DNA from: DASUSH01 sp036375215
Lineage (GTDB): Bacteria > Actinomycetota > Thermoleophilia > Solirubrobacterales > 70-9
Assembly (NCBI GenBank): GCA_036375215.1
Contig: DASUSH010000093.1
Span: 1-14,712, forward strand
Direction: 5' to 3'
Length of the DNA stretch: 14,712 nt
The notes below the pieces were generated by a model. The model made no database searches, was not told the origin of the DNA, and saw nothing but the letters and a program-made list of their open reading frames with translations. The position numbers and the translations under genes were made by a program. How positions within the stretch are numbered: the stretch's first letter is position 1; each line of letters begins with the position of its first letter. Below are positions 1 to 8,893 of this stretch, in pieces.

Positions 1-317
1 GCCTCGCCCGCTCGGCCGGGGAGCTGGACGAGCTCGGCGCGCGGATCAGCGACGCCGCCGTCGCGGGCGCCTCGCCGCTCGATTACGCCGGCCTGCTCGC
101 GAACGACCTCGAGGCCGCGGCCCTCTCCCTGCGCCCCGGCATCCGCGAGGCGCTCGACGCGCTGCGCGAGGTCGGCGCCGAGGTGGCGCTCGTCACCGGC
201 TCGGGCCCGACGGCGTACGGCCTCTTCGCCGACCTCGCCGCCGCCGACCGGGCCGCCTCCGAGCTGGCGCCGCGCTGGGCCGGCGCGATCGTGACCGCCC
301 CGGAGGCCTTCCTGTGA
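1..317 (+). CDS. ispE: 4-diphosphocytidyl-2-C-methyl-D-erythritol kinase, C-terminal part (5' end outside window)
   Basis: This is the last ~104 codons of an open frame that enters from the left edge and stops with TGA at 315-317. The visible protein has NDLEAAALSLRPGI, then a short helix, a beta strand and the glycine-rich VTGSGPTAYGLF. That pattern is the C-terminal GHMP-kinase signature of IspE, where NDLE and GSG loops are characteristic. IspE phosphorylates the 2-hydroxyl of CDP-methylerythritol with ATP in the cytoplasmic MEP pathway that makes IPP and DMAPP, the precursors of undecaprenyl carrier and menaquinone. The stop overlaps the GTG start of the next gene in the form GTGA, so the two are probably translationally coupled. 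The ATP-binding N-terminal half is not in view, so the name rests on the C-terminal motifs only; another GHMP kinase is a less likely alternative. Confidence 0.85.
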   Translation, partial: LARSAGELDELGARISDAAVAGASPLDYAGLLANDLEAAALSLRPGIREALDALREVGAEVALVTGSGPTAYGLFADLAAADRAASELAPRWAGAIVTAPEAFL

Positions 318-1867
318 GCGTCGAGCGCGTCAGGGAGCTCCTGCACAAGAAGTGGATCCGCTGGCCCCTGATCGCGGCGCTCGCGGTCGGCGCCTACTTG
401 CTCGTCAAGGCGCTCCTCCCCGAGGTCGACCTGCAGGAGATCCTCGACGACGTCGCGGCGAAGCTGGGCGACTGGACCTACCTCGTCGTCGGCGTGCTCG
501 CCTTCCTCGAGACCGGCGCTTTCGTCGGGCTGGTCGCGCCCGGGGAGACGTTCGTGATCCTCGGCGGCGCCGTCGCCGGCGTCGGCGAGACCAACGTGAT
601 CCTGACCCTCGCGATCGTCTGGTTCTCGGCCTGGGCGGGCGATACCTGCAGCTTCTTTCTCGGTGTCCGGCTCGGCCGCGGGTTCATCCTCCGCCACGGG
701 CCGAAGGTGAGGATCACCGAGGAGCGCTTCGCCCAGGTCGAGGGCTACTTCAAGCGGCATGGCGGCAAGACGATCCTGATCGGCCGCTTCGTCGGCCTCG
801 TCCGGGCGCTGGCCCCGTTCACCGCGGGCAGCTCGGGGATGGAGTACCGGGCGTTCGTCCCCTACAGCATCCTCGGCACGGGCCTGTGGGCGACGACCTT
901 CGTCCTGATCGGCTACTTCGCGGCGCGCAGCCTCGACACGGCGGCCGAGCTGGCGGGGCGCGGCACGCTCCTGTTCGGGATCACGGTCGGGGTGATCGTC
1001 GCGATCGTGGTCGCCGTCCGCTACCTGCGGGTCGCCGAACACCGCGAGCACCTGGTCGCGACGATGGAGGGGAACGCGGCGCTACGGCCGCTGGTCGCGC
1101 TCGGCCGCCGCCTGCAACCCCAGGCGCGCTTCCTCTGGCAGCGGCTGACGCCGGGCGGGCTCGGGCTCGAGTTCACGACGCTCCTGGCGGCGTTCGCCGT
1201 CGGCTCCTTCGTGCTGATCGGCTACGCGATCCTGATCAGCGACGACCCGAGCCCGACGCCGGGTGACATGACCGCGCTCGAGATCGTGCGCGATATCCAC
1301 ACCGCCTGGCTCACCGACCTCGCCAAGGCGGTGACCGAGCTCGGGGCCGCCTACGTCGTCCTGCCGCTCGCGGGGGTGGCGGCGGTGCTGCTCGTCGTCC
1401 GGCGCCGCTTCGCCGAGGCGGCGGTGCTGGTCGTCAGCATGGTCCTGATCGTGATCGGCATCGACGCGTTCAAGGACGCGACCGACCGGCCGCGGCCGCC
1501 GGACCGGCTGGTCGACCCGGGCACCTCGTCTTATCCGAGCGGCCACGCCGCCTACTCGGTCTTCTACACCTGGGCCGCGGTGGCGATCGCGTTCGGCATG
1601 GTCCGGAAGGAGCTCGGCCGCCGGCTGACCGTGCGTGGCCTGGTGCTCACGGCCGGGATCGCGCTCACCGCGGTGGTCGGCCTCACCCGGGTTTACCTGC
1701 GCGCCCACTACCTGAGCGACGTGAACGGCGGCTGGGCGCTCGGCGTGTGTGCGTTCGCGCTCTGTGGCATGGCGGCGATCCTCATCCTCCATCTACGGAA
1801 CAATGGGGCTCGCGGAGAGGGCGGGGGGCCCGCGCCGCCGTCCCCTGCCGCCCCGGAGAGCCGATGA
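314..1867 (+). CDS. DedA family / PAP2 phosphatase fusion membrane protein
   Basis: A 517-residue integral membrane protein with two recognisable modules. Residues about 50-240 are DedA (SNARE-associated/VTT): a re-entrant-type segment FLETGAFVGLVAPGET at 64-79 and the family motif GRFVGLVRALAPFTAGSSGM at 157-176. Residues about 285-495 are a PAP2 (lipid phosphate phosphatase) domain with all three active-site motifs intact: K387-x6-R394-P395, PSGH at 408-411, and R459-x5-H465-x3-D469. PAP2 enzymes hydrolyse lipid phosphates on the outer face of the membrane, including undecaprenyl diphosphate. Some DedA proteins are known to return undecaprenyl phosphate to the inner leaflet. A joint role in carrier recycling is inference, though the coupling to ispE fits it. 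The GTG start has GGAGG at 302-306 seven bases upstream and overlaps the ispE stop. The Pro/Gly-rich tail after residue 497 looks disordered. The architecture is known in databases as DedA plus PAP2; the substrate is unproven. Confidence 0.92.
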   Translation: MSVERVRELLHKKWIRWPLIAALAVGAYLLVKALLPEVDLQEILDDVAAKLGDWTYLVVGVLAFLETGAFVGLVAPGETFVILGGAVAGVGETNVILTLAIVWFSAWAGDTCSFFLGVRLGRGFILRHGPKVRITEERFAQVEGYFKRHGGKTILIGRFVGLVRALAPFTAGSSGMEYRAFVPYSILGTGLWATTFVLIGYFAARSLDTAAELAGRGTLLFGITVGVIVAIVVAVRYLRVAEHREHLVATMEGNAALRPLVALGRRLQPQARFLWQRLTPGGLGLEFTTLLAAFAVGSFVLIGYAILISDDPSPTPGDMTALEIVRDIHTAWLTDLAKAVTELGAAYVVLPLAGVAAVLLVVRRRFAEAAVLVVSMVLIVIGIDAFKDATDRPRPPDRLVDPGTSSYPSGHAAYSVFYTWAAVAIAFGMVRKELGRRLTVRGLVLTAGIALTAVVGLTRVYLRAHYLSDVNGGWALGVCAFALCGMAAILILHLRNNGARGEGGGPAPPSPAAPESR

Positions 1868-2148
1868 CCACCGCCGCCAAGATCGCGCCCGAGTACCTGC
1901 TGTTCGGCGGGGCCGCCCTGCTCAGCCTGCTCGCCTTCACGGTGCTGATCCTCGTGCCGGCGATCTCCTCGTACGGCCGCGGCTGGGAGAAGGCGACGGT
2001 GGGCTTCCTGTCGATCTTCGTGCTGGTGGCGCTGATCGCGCTGGGGATCGCCGCCGGGGCGCTGATCGTCTACAACTGGAGCGAGATCAACAAGCTCCTC
2101 GAGGACATCGGGGACATCTTCTCGGTCGCGCTGCCCTCGGTCCGCTGA
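1864..2148 (+). CDS. small two-helix membrane protein, unknown function
   Basis: A 94-residue protein whose ATG overlaps the upstream stop codon as ATGA, with GGAG at 1855-1858 as ribosome binding site. It has two clear hydrophobic segments, about residues 11-33 and 46-70, joined by a short polar loop (SSYGRGWEK). The C-terminal tail is amphipathic and acidic (NWSEINKLLEDIGDIF). No catalytic motif is visible and I do not recognise a family. A longer reading in the same frame begins at 1747, but it would run through the end of the DedA-PAP2 gene, so the coupled ATG at 1864 is preferred. Translational coupling suggests production in step with the fusion protein and perhaps an accessory role, which is inference only. 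The operon probably ends here, because the next gene has its own promoter. Confidence 0.7.
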   Translation: MTTAAKIAPEYLLFGGAALLSLLAFTVLILVPAISSYGRGWEKATVGFLSIFVLVALIALGIAAGALIVYNWSEINKLLEDIGDIFSVALPSVR

Positions 2149-2306
2149 GTAGCGCCGGATAACTCCCCTCGCCTCGGACGTCGCGTCCTTCACGGCGCGC
2201 ACGTGTGGGACGTTCGACCACCCAGAGCACGGACCCGGTCCCACCGGCCTCGCGACGATGGCTCCTGAGCCGAGGTGTAGCGGGTCGTCGGTCGCGGCCC
2301 CGGACC

Positions 2307-2312
2307 TACAAT
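2307..2312 (+). promoter_or_regulatory. -10 element TACAAT of a leaderless-type promoter for the PucR-like gene
   Basis: TACAAT ends seven bases before the ATG at 2320, so transcription would start at or next to the A of the start codon. No Shine-Dalgarno sequence precedes this ATG, which supports a leaderless mRNA. I see no good -35 hexamer 16-18 bases upstream. The 171-bp gap before the gene holds nothing else I can support. Confidence 0.55.
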
Positions 2313-2319
2313 CGCTCCC

Positions 2320-3570
2320 ATGGGCAGCAGCGGGACAGGCTCCGCCACGGCGCCCGCCCGCCTCGCGGCGCTCGCCGCGGCGGTCGAGGGCGGCGCCGGC
2401 CTGCCCGCGCTCGCGCGCGCGGCTGCCGAGGGGCTGGGCGGCAGCGTCGCGGTGATCGATCGCGCCGGCGCCGTGCTCGCGGTCGCCGACGCGTCGGCCG
2501 GCCAGGAGCGCGAGCTGCTCTCCGGCGGCGACCGTGTCGAGTCGCTCGAGCTCCGCGTCGGCGAGGCCGTCGTGGGCGAGATGCGGGTGCGCTCGCCCGA
2601 CGGTGAGGTCGACGGCTCCGCCGCCGCCCTGGTCTCGGCGGTGCTCGCGCTCGCGGTCGAGCGGGCGCGCTCGCCGGACTGGGCGTCGGACCGGCTCGCC
2701 GGCGACTACGTGCGCGCGGTCCTCGACCGCGAGGTCACCGACCGCGGCGACATCGTCGCCCGCGGCGCCGAGCTCGGTTGCGAGCTCGAGAAGGGGGCGG
2801 GGGTGGTCGCGCTGCGCGCCCAGCCGCGGGGGCCGCAGGAGGGCGAGTGGCGCGAGCGCGTGCTCAACCTGACCCTGCGCGCGCTGCGCGGGGTGAGCGC
2901 CGGCTCGCTCGCCGCGCTTCGCGACGACGAGCACGCCGCGCACTCCCACGGCGGCGAGGCCGCGTTCGGCGCGGCGCTCGTCCCGGGCGACGACGACGGC
3001 GTCCTCGGTCGCTCGGCCGAGGCCGTCGAGCGCGAGCTCTCCACCTCGCTCTCCGGCTTCACCGTCACGGTCGGGCGCAGCCGCCTCACCAACGACCCCG
3101 CCGACCTCTACCGCGCCGGCAAGGAGGCGCTACTCGCGATGAACGTCGGCGCCGCCGAGGGGATCGCGACGCTCGCCTTCGAGGACACGGGCTCGTACCG
3201 CCTGCTGCTGCCGGCGATGAGCGAGGACCCGGGCGAGCTCGAGCGCTTCTACGCGGAGACGGTCGCGCCGCTCGCCGCCTACGACGAGCAGTACGAGACC
3301 GATCTGGTGACGACGGTCGAGACCTACCTCGACGAGGACGGCAGCGTGACCCCGACCGCGGAGCGGCTCTTCACCCACCGGCACACCGTGCGCTACCGGC
3401 TCGAGCGCGTGAAGGAGGTCACGGGCCTGGACCTGACCTCGACCGAGGGACGCGAGAAGGTCGGCCTCGGGCTGAAGGCGATGCGCGTCCTCGGGATCGC
3501 GCCGCCGCGCGGCCCCGCGAACGAGCCCGGCAGCGAGGCCGGCAAGGTGAGCAGGGGCAAGCAGAGCTAA
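2320..3570 (+). CDS. PucR/CdaR family transcriptional regulator
   Basis: A 416-residue soluble protein. Residues about 14-115 look like a GAF-like sensory region (SVAVIDRAGAVLAVADAS), about 125-300 resemble the CdaR GGDEF-like middle domain, and 329-391 form the C-terminal PucR helix-turn-helix. The key signature is AERLFTHRHTVRYRLERVKE at 347-366, matching the family's pattern of a His followed by T-x-RYRL-x-R. Members are usually activators of catabolic or transport genes that respond to small molecules (purine, glycerate, amino acid or sugar pathways). The gene lies 101 bp upstream of the sugar importer on the same strand, so it may control that operon, but this is not shown by sequence. 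The ATG at 2320 is favoured because it sits at the expected transcription start of the TACAAT promoter. The last 20 residues are polar and poorly conserved in appearance. Confidence 0.85.
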   Translation: MGSSGTGSATAPARLAALAAAVEGGAGLPALARAAAEGLGGSVAVIDRAGAVLAVADASAGQERELLSGGDRVESLELRVGEAVVGEMRVRSPDGEVDGSAAALVSAVLALAVERARSPDWASDRLAGDYVRAVLDREVTDRGDIVARGAELGCELEKGAGVVALRAQPRGPQEGEWRERVLNLTLRALRGVSAGSLAALRDDEHAAHSHGGEAAFGAALVPGDDDGVLGRSAEAVERELSTSLSGFTVTVGRSRLTNDPADLYRAGKEALLAMNVGAAEGIATLAFEDTGSYRLLLPAMSEDPGELERFYAETVAPLAAYDEQYETDLVTTVETYLDEDGSVTPTAERLFTHRHTVRYRLERVKEVTGLDLTSTEGREKVGLGLKAMRVLGIAPPRGPANEPGSEAGKVSRGKQS

Positions 3571-3574
3571 CGCG

Positions 3575-3589
3575 CGCTCCGGGCGAGCG
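3575..3589 (+). terminator. possible weak stem-loop after the PucR-like gene
   Basis: CGCTC (3575-3579) pairs with GAGCG (3585-3589) around a five-base loop, followed by AAGTTT. Only five base pairs and no real U tract, so it is at best a weak or Rho-assisted terminator. Confidence 0.25.
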
Positions 3590-3614
3590 AAGTTTCATCC
3601 GCCACGAGCGCGGA

Positions 3615-3620
3615 TATATT
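3615..3620 (+). promoter_or_regulatory. candidate -10 (TATATT) for the sugar importer operon
   Basis: TATATT is the most AT-rich hexamer in the 101-bp gap and would start transcription near 3627-3628. That leaves a leader of about 45 nt containing a good Shine-Dalgarno (AAGGAGAGGA, 3658-3667) before the GTG at 3672. A poor -35 candidate (TTTCAT, 3593-3598) lies 16 bp upstream. Unlike several other promoters in the window, this one would give a leadered mRNA. Confidence 0.4.
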
Positions 3621-3671
3621 TGGGACGGATAAGGGCGCTGCAGGAACGGGGCGCTCGAAGGAGAGGAAGAC

Positions 3672-4961
3672 GTGGTCCGTCCGACTGCTCGTGGGGCGGG
3701 CAGCGGGGTCGCCCGGATCGGCGCCGGCGCCTGCGCCCTGCTCGCGGCGGTGGTCCTGGCGGCCTGCGGCGGCTCGGCGGAGGGCGACACTCCCGAGGTG
3801 CGCTGGTTCGTCGCGATCCAGCCGGGCGGCTCGATCCAGGAGATCGCGAAGCGCTGCACCGAGGAGGCCGACGGCAAGTACGAGATCACGCTCGAGCTGC
3901 TGCCGACCGACGCCGATCCGCAGCGCGAGCAGCTCGTGCGGCGGCTCGGGGCGGAGGACTCGACCATCGACATCATCGGGATGGACGTGATCTGGACAGC
4001 GGAGTTCGCGAACGCCGGTTGGCTGCTGCCCTACGAAGGCGCGATCGCCGACCGCGTCACCAAGGGCGTCTTCGACACCGTGGTCGACACCGCCTCGTTC
4101 GAGGGCGAGCTCTACGGGGCGCCGTTCAACTCGAACACGCAGCTGCTCTGGTACCGCAAGGACCTGGTCTCCGAGCCGCCGACGACCTGGGATCAGATGA
4201 TCAAGGAGGCGGAGAACCTGCCCGAGGCCGGCACGATCCAGGTCCAGGCGAACCGCTACGAGGGCTTCACGGTCTGGGTGACGACGATGATCGTCTCCGC
4301 GGGCGGCGAGGTCCTCTCCGGGCCGGAGGAGGTCTCGCTCGAGCGGCAGCCGACCGAGGCGGCGCTCTCGGTGATCGGCCGGCTCGCGGACTCCTCCGCG
4401 GCGCCGCCGGGATTCGAGACCTCCGATGAGGACTCGACGCGGCTCGGCTTCGAAGCCGGCGACTCGGCCTTCATGCTCAATTACACGTTCGCCTACGCGA
4501 GCGCGAAGGAGAACGCACCGGACGTCTTCAAGGAAATGGGCTTCGCGAAGCTGCCCCAGGTCGTCGAGGGGCGGCCCAGCGCACCGCCGCTCGGGGGGTT
4601 CAACATCGGCGTCAGCAAGTTCTCCGAGCATCCCGACCTCGCCTTCGAGGCGGCGGAGTGCATCAACTCCGACGAGAGCCAGCTCACCGCGACCGAGCTC
4701 GACGGGTTGCCGCCGACCCGCGAGACGCTCTACGAGGACAAGGTCGTGAAGGAGGCCTATCCCGGCTTCGAGGACGTGATCAGCGCCTCGATCGACGACG
4801 CCGCGGTGCGCCCGCTGACCCCCGCGTACACCGACGTCTCGCTGGCGATCCAGCGAGCCCTGCACCCGCCGGAGAAGATCGACCCGGCCGACCCGGGCCC
4901 CGTCTATGACGAGCTCAAGGAGGCGGTCGAGGACGCCGTACTGCGGGAGGGCCTGCTGTGA
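3672..4961 (+). CDS. carbohydrate ABC transporter substrate-binding lipoprotein (LpqY/trehalose-maltose type)
   Basis: A 429-residue extracellular binding protein of the SBP family 1 type. The signal peptide is residues 1-31 with lipobox L29-A-A-C32, so it should be lipid-anchored at C32 on the outer face of the membrane. Family features include IIGMDVIWTAEFANAGWL at about 97-114, a region reminiscent of mycobacterial LpqY, then LWYRKDLV and PPTTWDQM typical of sugar binders. The next three genes complete an importer, so this protein probably delivers a disaccharide or oligosaccharide such as trehalose or maltose. The exact ligand cannot be read from sequence. The start GTG has a strong ribosome binding site (AAGGAGAGGA). 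Its stop overlaps the next start as GTGA, implying coupled translation with the first permease. Confidence 0.9.
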   Translation: MVRPTARGAGSGVARIGAGACALLAAVVLAACGGSAEGDTPEVRWFVAIQPGGSIQEIAKRCTEEADGKYEITLELLPTDADPQREQLVRRLGAEDSTIDIIGMDVIWTAEFANAGWLLPYEGAIADRVTKGVFDTVVDTASFEGELYGAPFNSNTQLLWYRKDLVSEPPTTWDQMIKEAENLPEAGTIQVQANRYEGFTVWVTTMIVSAGGEVLSGPEEVSLERQPTEAALSVIGRLADSSAAPPGFETSDEDSTRLGFEAGDSAFMLNYTFAYASAKENAPDVFKEMGFAKLPQVVEGRPSAPPLGGFNIGVSKFSEHPDLAFEAAECINSDESQLTATELDGLPPTRETLYEDKVVKEAYPGFEDVISASIDDAAVRPLTPAYTDVSLAIQRALHPPEKIDPADPGPVYDELKEAVEDAVLREGLL

Positions 4962-5881
4962 CCGCGGTCTCGGGCCGGCTCGGCCGCAAGGGCGGTGCCA
5001 CCGAGCGCGAGCGCTCGGAGCGCAAGCTCGGCTGGATGCTGTCGGCGCCGGCGGTGGTGATGATGCTGCTGGTCACGGCCTACCCGATCGTCTACGCGAT
5101 CGTGCTCTCGCTGCAGGAGCTGGACCTGCGCTTCCCGGAGGACCGCGGCTTCGCCGGGCTCGACAACTACGTGACTGTGCTGACGTCGGAGCTGTGGTGG
5201 ACCGACGTCTTCAACACGCTCTTCATCACGGTGATCTCGGTCTCGATCGAGCTCGTGCTCGGGATGGCGATCGCGCTTGTCATGCACCGGGCGATCTTCG
5301 GCCGCGGGGTGATCCGGACCTCCGTGCTGATCCCGTACGGGATCGTCACGGTCGTCGCCGCCTTCGCGTGGCAGTTCGCGTTCTCACCCGACACGGGGTT
5401 CGTGAACCAGCTGCCGCTGATCGCCGACGACAAGGACTGGTTCGGCGATCGCTTCTCCTCGTTCGCGGTCATCATCATGGCCGAGGTCTGGAAGACGACG
5501 CCGTTCATGGCCCTGCTCCTGCTCGCCGGGCTGACGACGATCGACAGGGGGCTCTACGAGGCGGCGAAGGTCGATGGGGCGACCGCGATCCAGCGCTTCT
5601 TCCGGATCACCTTGCCGCTGATGAAGCCGGCGATCCTGGTCGCGCTGCTCTTCCGCACGCTCGACGCGTTCCGCGTCTTCGACACGATCTTCATCATGAC
5701 CGGGGGATCGCAGGACACCGAGTCGGTGTCGATCCTCGGCTACAACCAGCTGATCGAGCGCTTGAACCTCGGGCTCGGCTCGGCGGTCTCGGTGCTGATC
5801 TTCTTCGCGGTCCTGATCATCGCCTTCGTCTACGTGAAGGGCTTCGGGGTCCGCATGGCCGAGGGGCGGCCGGGGAGGTGA
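4958..5881 (+). CDS. sugar ABC transporter permease, MalF/SugA type
   Basis: A 307-residue membrane protein with about six hydrophobic segments (first at 25-51, last at 275-293). The cytoplasmic EAA loop that docks the ATPase is complete: E201-A-A-x3-G207-x9-I217-x-L-P220. The polar N-terminal 24 residues and a periplasmic insertion near 145-168 are usual for the MalF-like partner. The GTG start overlaps the lipoprotein stop and has GGGAGG at 4945-4950 with seven-base spacing. Together with the next gene it forms the channel of the importer. The assignment to the type I carbohydrate uptake family is firm; the sugar is not determined. Confidence 0.92.
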   Translation: MTAVSGRLGRKGGATERERSERKLGWMLSAPAVVMMLLVTAYPIVYAIVLSLQELDLRFPEDRGFAGLDNYVTVLTSELWWTDVFNTLFITVISVSIELVLGMAIALVMHRAIFGRGVIRTSVLIPYGIVTVVAAFAWQFAFSPDTGFVNQLPLIADDKDWFGDRFSSFAVIIMAEVWKTTPFMALLLLAGLTTIDRGLYEAAKVDGATAIQRFFRITLPLMKPAILVALLFRTLDAFRVFDTIFIMTGGSQDTESVSILGYNQLIERLNLGLGSAVSVLIFFAVLIIAFVYVKGFGVRMAEGRPGR

Positions 5882-5888
5882 GGGTCTA

Positions 5889-6737
5889 GTGGAAGACCAG
5901 CACAGCGCCCGCGAGCGGGTCCTGTGGTCGATCGGGATCCTGTTCGTGCTGCTCTTCGCGCTGATCCCGGTGATCTGGATCGTCTCGCTGTCGCTCAAGA
6001 CGCCGGCGACGATCACCGATCAGAGCTTCCTCCCGTCCGAGATCTCGCTCGAGAACTACGAGGGCCTGTTCACGGGCGGGATCGACGACAGCCCGTTCAT
6101 CAAGCCGTTGATCAACTCGATCCTGATCGCGATGATCACGACCGTGATCGCGGTGGTGCTGGCCTCGTTCGCGGCCTACGCGATCGCGCGACTCGACTTC
6201 CCGGGCAAGGCGCTGATCCTCGCCGGCGCGCTCGCGATCGCGATGTTCCCGGCGATCTCGACGGTCGGCCCGCTCTTCGACATGTGGCGGTCGCTAGGGC
6301 TCTACGACACCTATCCCGGCCTGATCATCCCGTACCTGACCTTCAGCCTGCCGCTCGCGATCTACACGCTCGTCGCTTTCTTCCGAGAAATCCCCTGGGA
6401 GCTCGAGCAGGCCGCCCAGGTGGACGGGGCTACGCCGTACCAGGCGTTCCGCAAGGTGATCGTGCCGCTCGCCGCGCCCGGCGTGTTCACGGCGGCGATC
6501 CTCGTCTTCATCTTCGCCTGGAACGACTTCCTGTTCGCGATCTCACTGACGTCGTCGGACGCGTCGCGCACGGTGCCCGCCGCGCTCGCCTTCTTCACCG
6601 GGGACTCGTCGTTCACCGAGCCGACGGGGAACATCGCCGCAGCGGCCGTGATCGTGACGATCCCGATCATCATCTTCGTACTGATCTTCCAACGGCGGAT
6701 CGTCGCCGGCCTGACCGCGGGAGCGGTCAAGGGTTGA
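5889..6737 (+). CDS. sugar ABC transporter permease, MalG/SugB type
   Basis: A 282-residue permease with about six membrane segments (first at 11-35, last at 250-267). Its docking loop reads QAAQVDG at 174-180 followed by KVIVPL, the EAA motif with Gln in place of the first Glu and Val in place of the usual Ile and Leu, common conservative changes in MalG-like proteins. The start is GTG, seven bases after the stop of the previous permease. The ribosome binding site (GGGGAGGTGAGG, 5872-5883) lies across that stop, so ribosomes can re-initiate. It pairs with the preceding permease to form the membrane channel and sits directly upstream of the matching ATPase. Confidence 0.92.
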   Translation: MEDQHSARERVLWSIGILFVLLFALIPVIWIVSLSLKTPATITDQSFLPSEISLENYEGLFTGGIDDSPFIKPLINSILIAMITTVIAVVLASFAAYAIARLDFPGKALILAGALAIAMFPAISTVGPLFDMWRSLGLYDTYPGLIIPYLTFSLPLAIYTLVAFFREIPWELEQAAQVDGATPYQAFRKVIVPLAAPGVFTAAILVFIFAWNDFLFAISLTSSDASRTVPAALAFFTGDSSFTEPTGNIAAAAVIVTIPIIIFVLIFQRRIVAGLTAGAVKG

Positions 6738-6753
6738 GAGAGAGGAGCACGCC

Positions 6754-7914
<1,161 letters not shown>

Positions 7915-7919
7915 CCGCC

Positions 7920-7935
7920 GGGGCGGGGCGGGGGG
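7920..7935 (+). other. G-tract run between convergent stop codons
   Basis: The 22 bp between the ATPase and ParB-like stops hold G4-C-G4-C-G6 on the plus strand. There is no U-tract terminator here. The G-rich RNA from the plus strand could fold or pause polymerase, but only three long tracts are present, so a stable quadruplex is uncertain. Confidence 0.4.
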
Positions 7936-7936
7936 C

Positions 7937-8833
7937 TCAGCGCGGGCCGGCGCCGCGGAGCTCGTGCACGCCGGTGTCCTCGCCGGCGGGGGCGGGGCGG
8001 CGGAGCTCCTCGCGCAGGCGCTCCAGCACCCGGTCGTCCCACTCGTGGGTGCGGAGCAGCATGTAGCGCAGGGCGGTGATCCGGACGTAGGCCTCGGTCT
8101 CGGTCGCGGTGCCGATCAGGTCCGCCTCGCGCAGCATCGAGACGATCGGCCGGTAGTCCTCGTCGAACCACTCCGCCGCGACCTCCTCGCGGTCCATGAA
8201 CTCCCGCCGCGACTGCATCACGCGCATCCCCCAGGCCTCGACGCCCTCGGCGAGCTTGGCGTAGTCGGCGCCGCGGCTCAGGCGGATGCGCTCGCGCGCC
8301 TTCGCCGGCAGCGGGACGCGCTCGAAGAAGAGGCGCTCGTGGCTCTTCACCGGGAGGTCGGCGAGCCGGATCGCCTCGCCGGGGCCGACGTCGGTGATCA
8401 CCTGGGTCACGTCGGCCTCGATCACCTCGTTGCCCATCGCGCGGGCGACGGAGACCCGGTGATGGCCGTCCTTCACGAAGTGGAGGTCGCCCAGCCTGTA
8501 GACGTCGATCGGCGGCATCGCCTGGCCGCGGCGCGTCGCCGCGGCGATGCGCTCCCAGCGCTGGCGGACCCGGCGGGAGGTGGGCCGGAAGTCGCGGTCG
8601 AAGTCGCGGGTGCGGTCGACCGAGCCGACGATCGAGTCGAGGGGGATCGTCCTCAGCCCCAGCCGGCGCTCGCCCCGGCGGCCGAGCGCGGCGACCACCT
8701 CCTCGAAGGGCAGGATGACGTTGACGTCCCCGGGCTCGCGCCGCAGGCGCGTCGAGAGGCGAGCGAGGGCACTGCGGCGGCGGGCTCGTGCGAAGTCGGT
8801 CTGTACGTCCTGGTCGGTGAAGCCCGTATCCAC
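7937..8833 (-). CDS. stand-alone ParB/Srx-fold domain protein
   Basis: A 298-residue soluble protein. Residues about 58-145 resemble the ParB N-terminal (ParB/sulfiredoxin) domain: RTIPLDSIVGSVDR, then VYRLGDLHFVKDGHHRVSVA with D122-G-H-H-R126 in the place of the nucleotide-binding box of this fold. The C-terminal part is Arg/Glu-rich and helical with no known motif, and no ParB-type HTH region is obvious. It is unlikely to be the chromosomal ParB, since no parA or parS is visible. Possible roles are nucleotide binding or hydrolysis, DNA binding or a small-molecule enzyme of the same fold. GTG at 8833 is chosen because a -10 element (TAGCCT) ends seven bases before it. The longer in-frame reading from 8932 would run into the tRNA gene. 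The protein is basic near its N-terminus (RARRRSALARLSTRLRR). Confidence 0.75.
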   Translation of the reverse strand: MDTGFTDQDVQTDFARARRRSALARLSTRLRREPGDVNVILPFEEVVAALGRRGERRLGLRTIPLDSIVGSVDRTRDFDRDFRPTSRRVRQRWERIAAATRRGQAMPPIDVYRLGDLHFVKDGHHRVSVARAMGNEVIEADVTQVITDVGPGEAIRLADLPVKSHERLFFERVPLPAKARERIRLSRGADYAKLAEGVEAWGMRVMQSRREFMDREEVAAEWFDEDYRPIVSMLREADLIGTATETEAYVRITALRYMLLRTHEWDDRVLERLREELRRPAPAGEDTGVHELRGAGPR

Positions 8834-8840
8834 TGACCTC

Positions 8841-8846
8841 AGGCTA
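8841..8846 (-). promoter_or_regulatory. -10 element TAGCCT of a leaderless-type promoter for the ParB-like gene
   Basis: On the minus strand TAGCCT ends seven bases before the GTG at 8833, and no Shine-Dalgarno of normal spacing precedes it. Immediately upstream, at 8847-8856, is a perfect CCCCCGGGGG palindrome within the spacer, which may be chance or a protein site. Confidence 0.5.
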
Positions 8847-8893
8847 CCCCCGGGGGAGGGGTTCGAAGCGGCGCTAATGGTGCAATTGACTAG

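Noticed and set aside
1747..1863. Upstream extension of the small membrane protein to 1747.
   Set aside because: Would lie inside the DedA-PAP2 gene; the coupled ATGA start at 1864 has a ribosome binding site.
3567..4865. 432-codon minus-strand frame across the binding-protein gene.
   Set aside because: Shadow frame of the lipoprotein gene; no domain, low-complexity Arg/Asp/Leu content.
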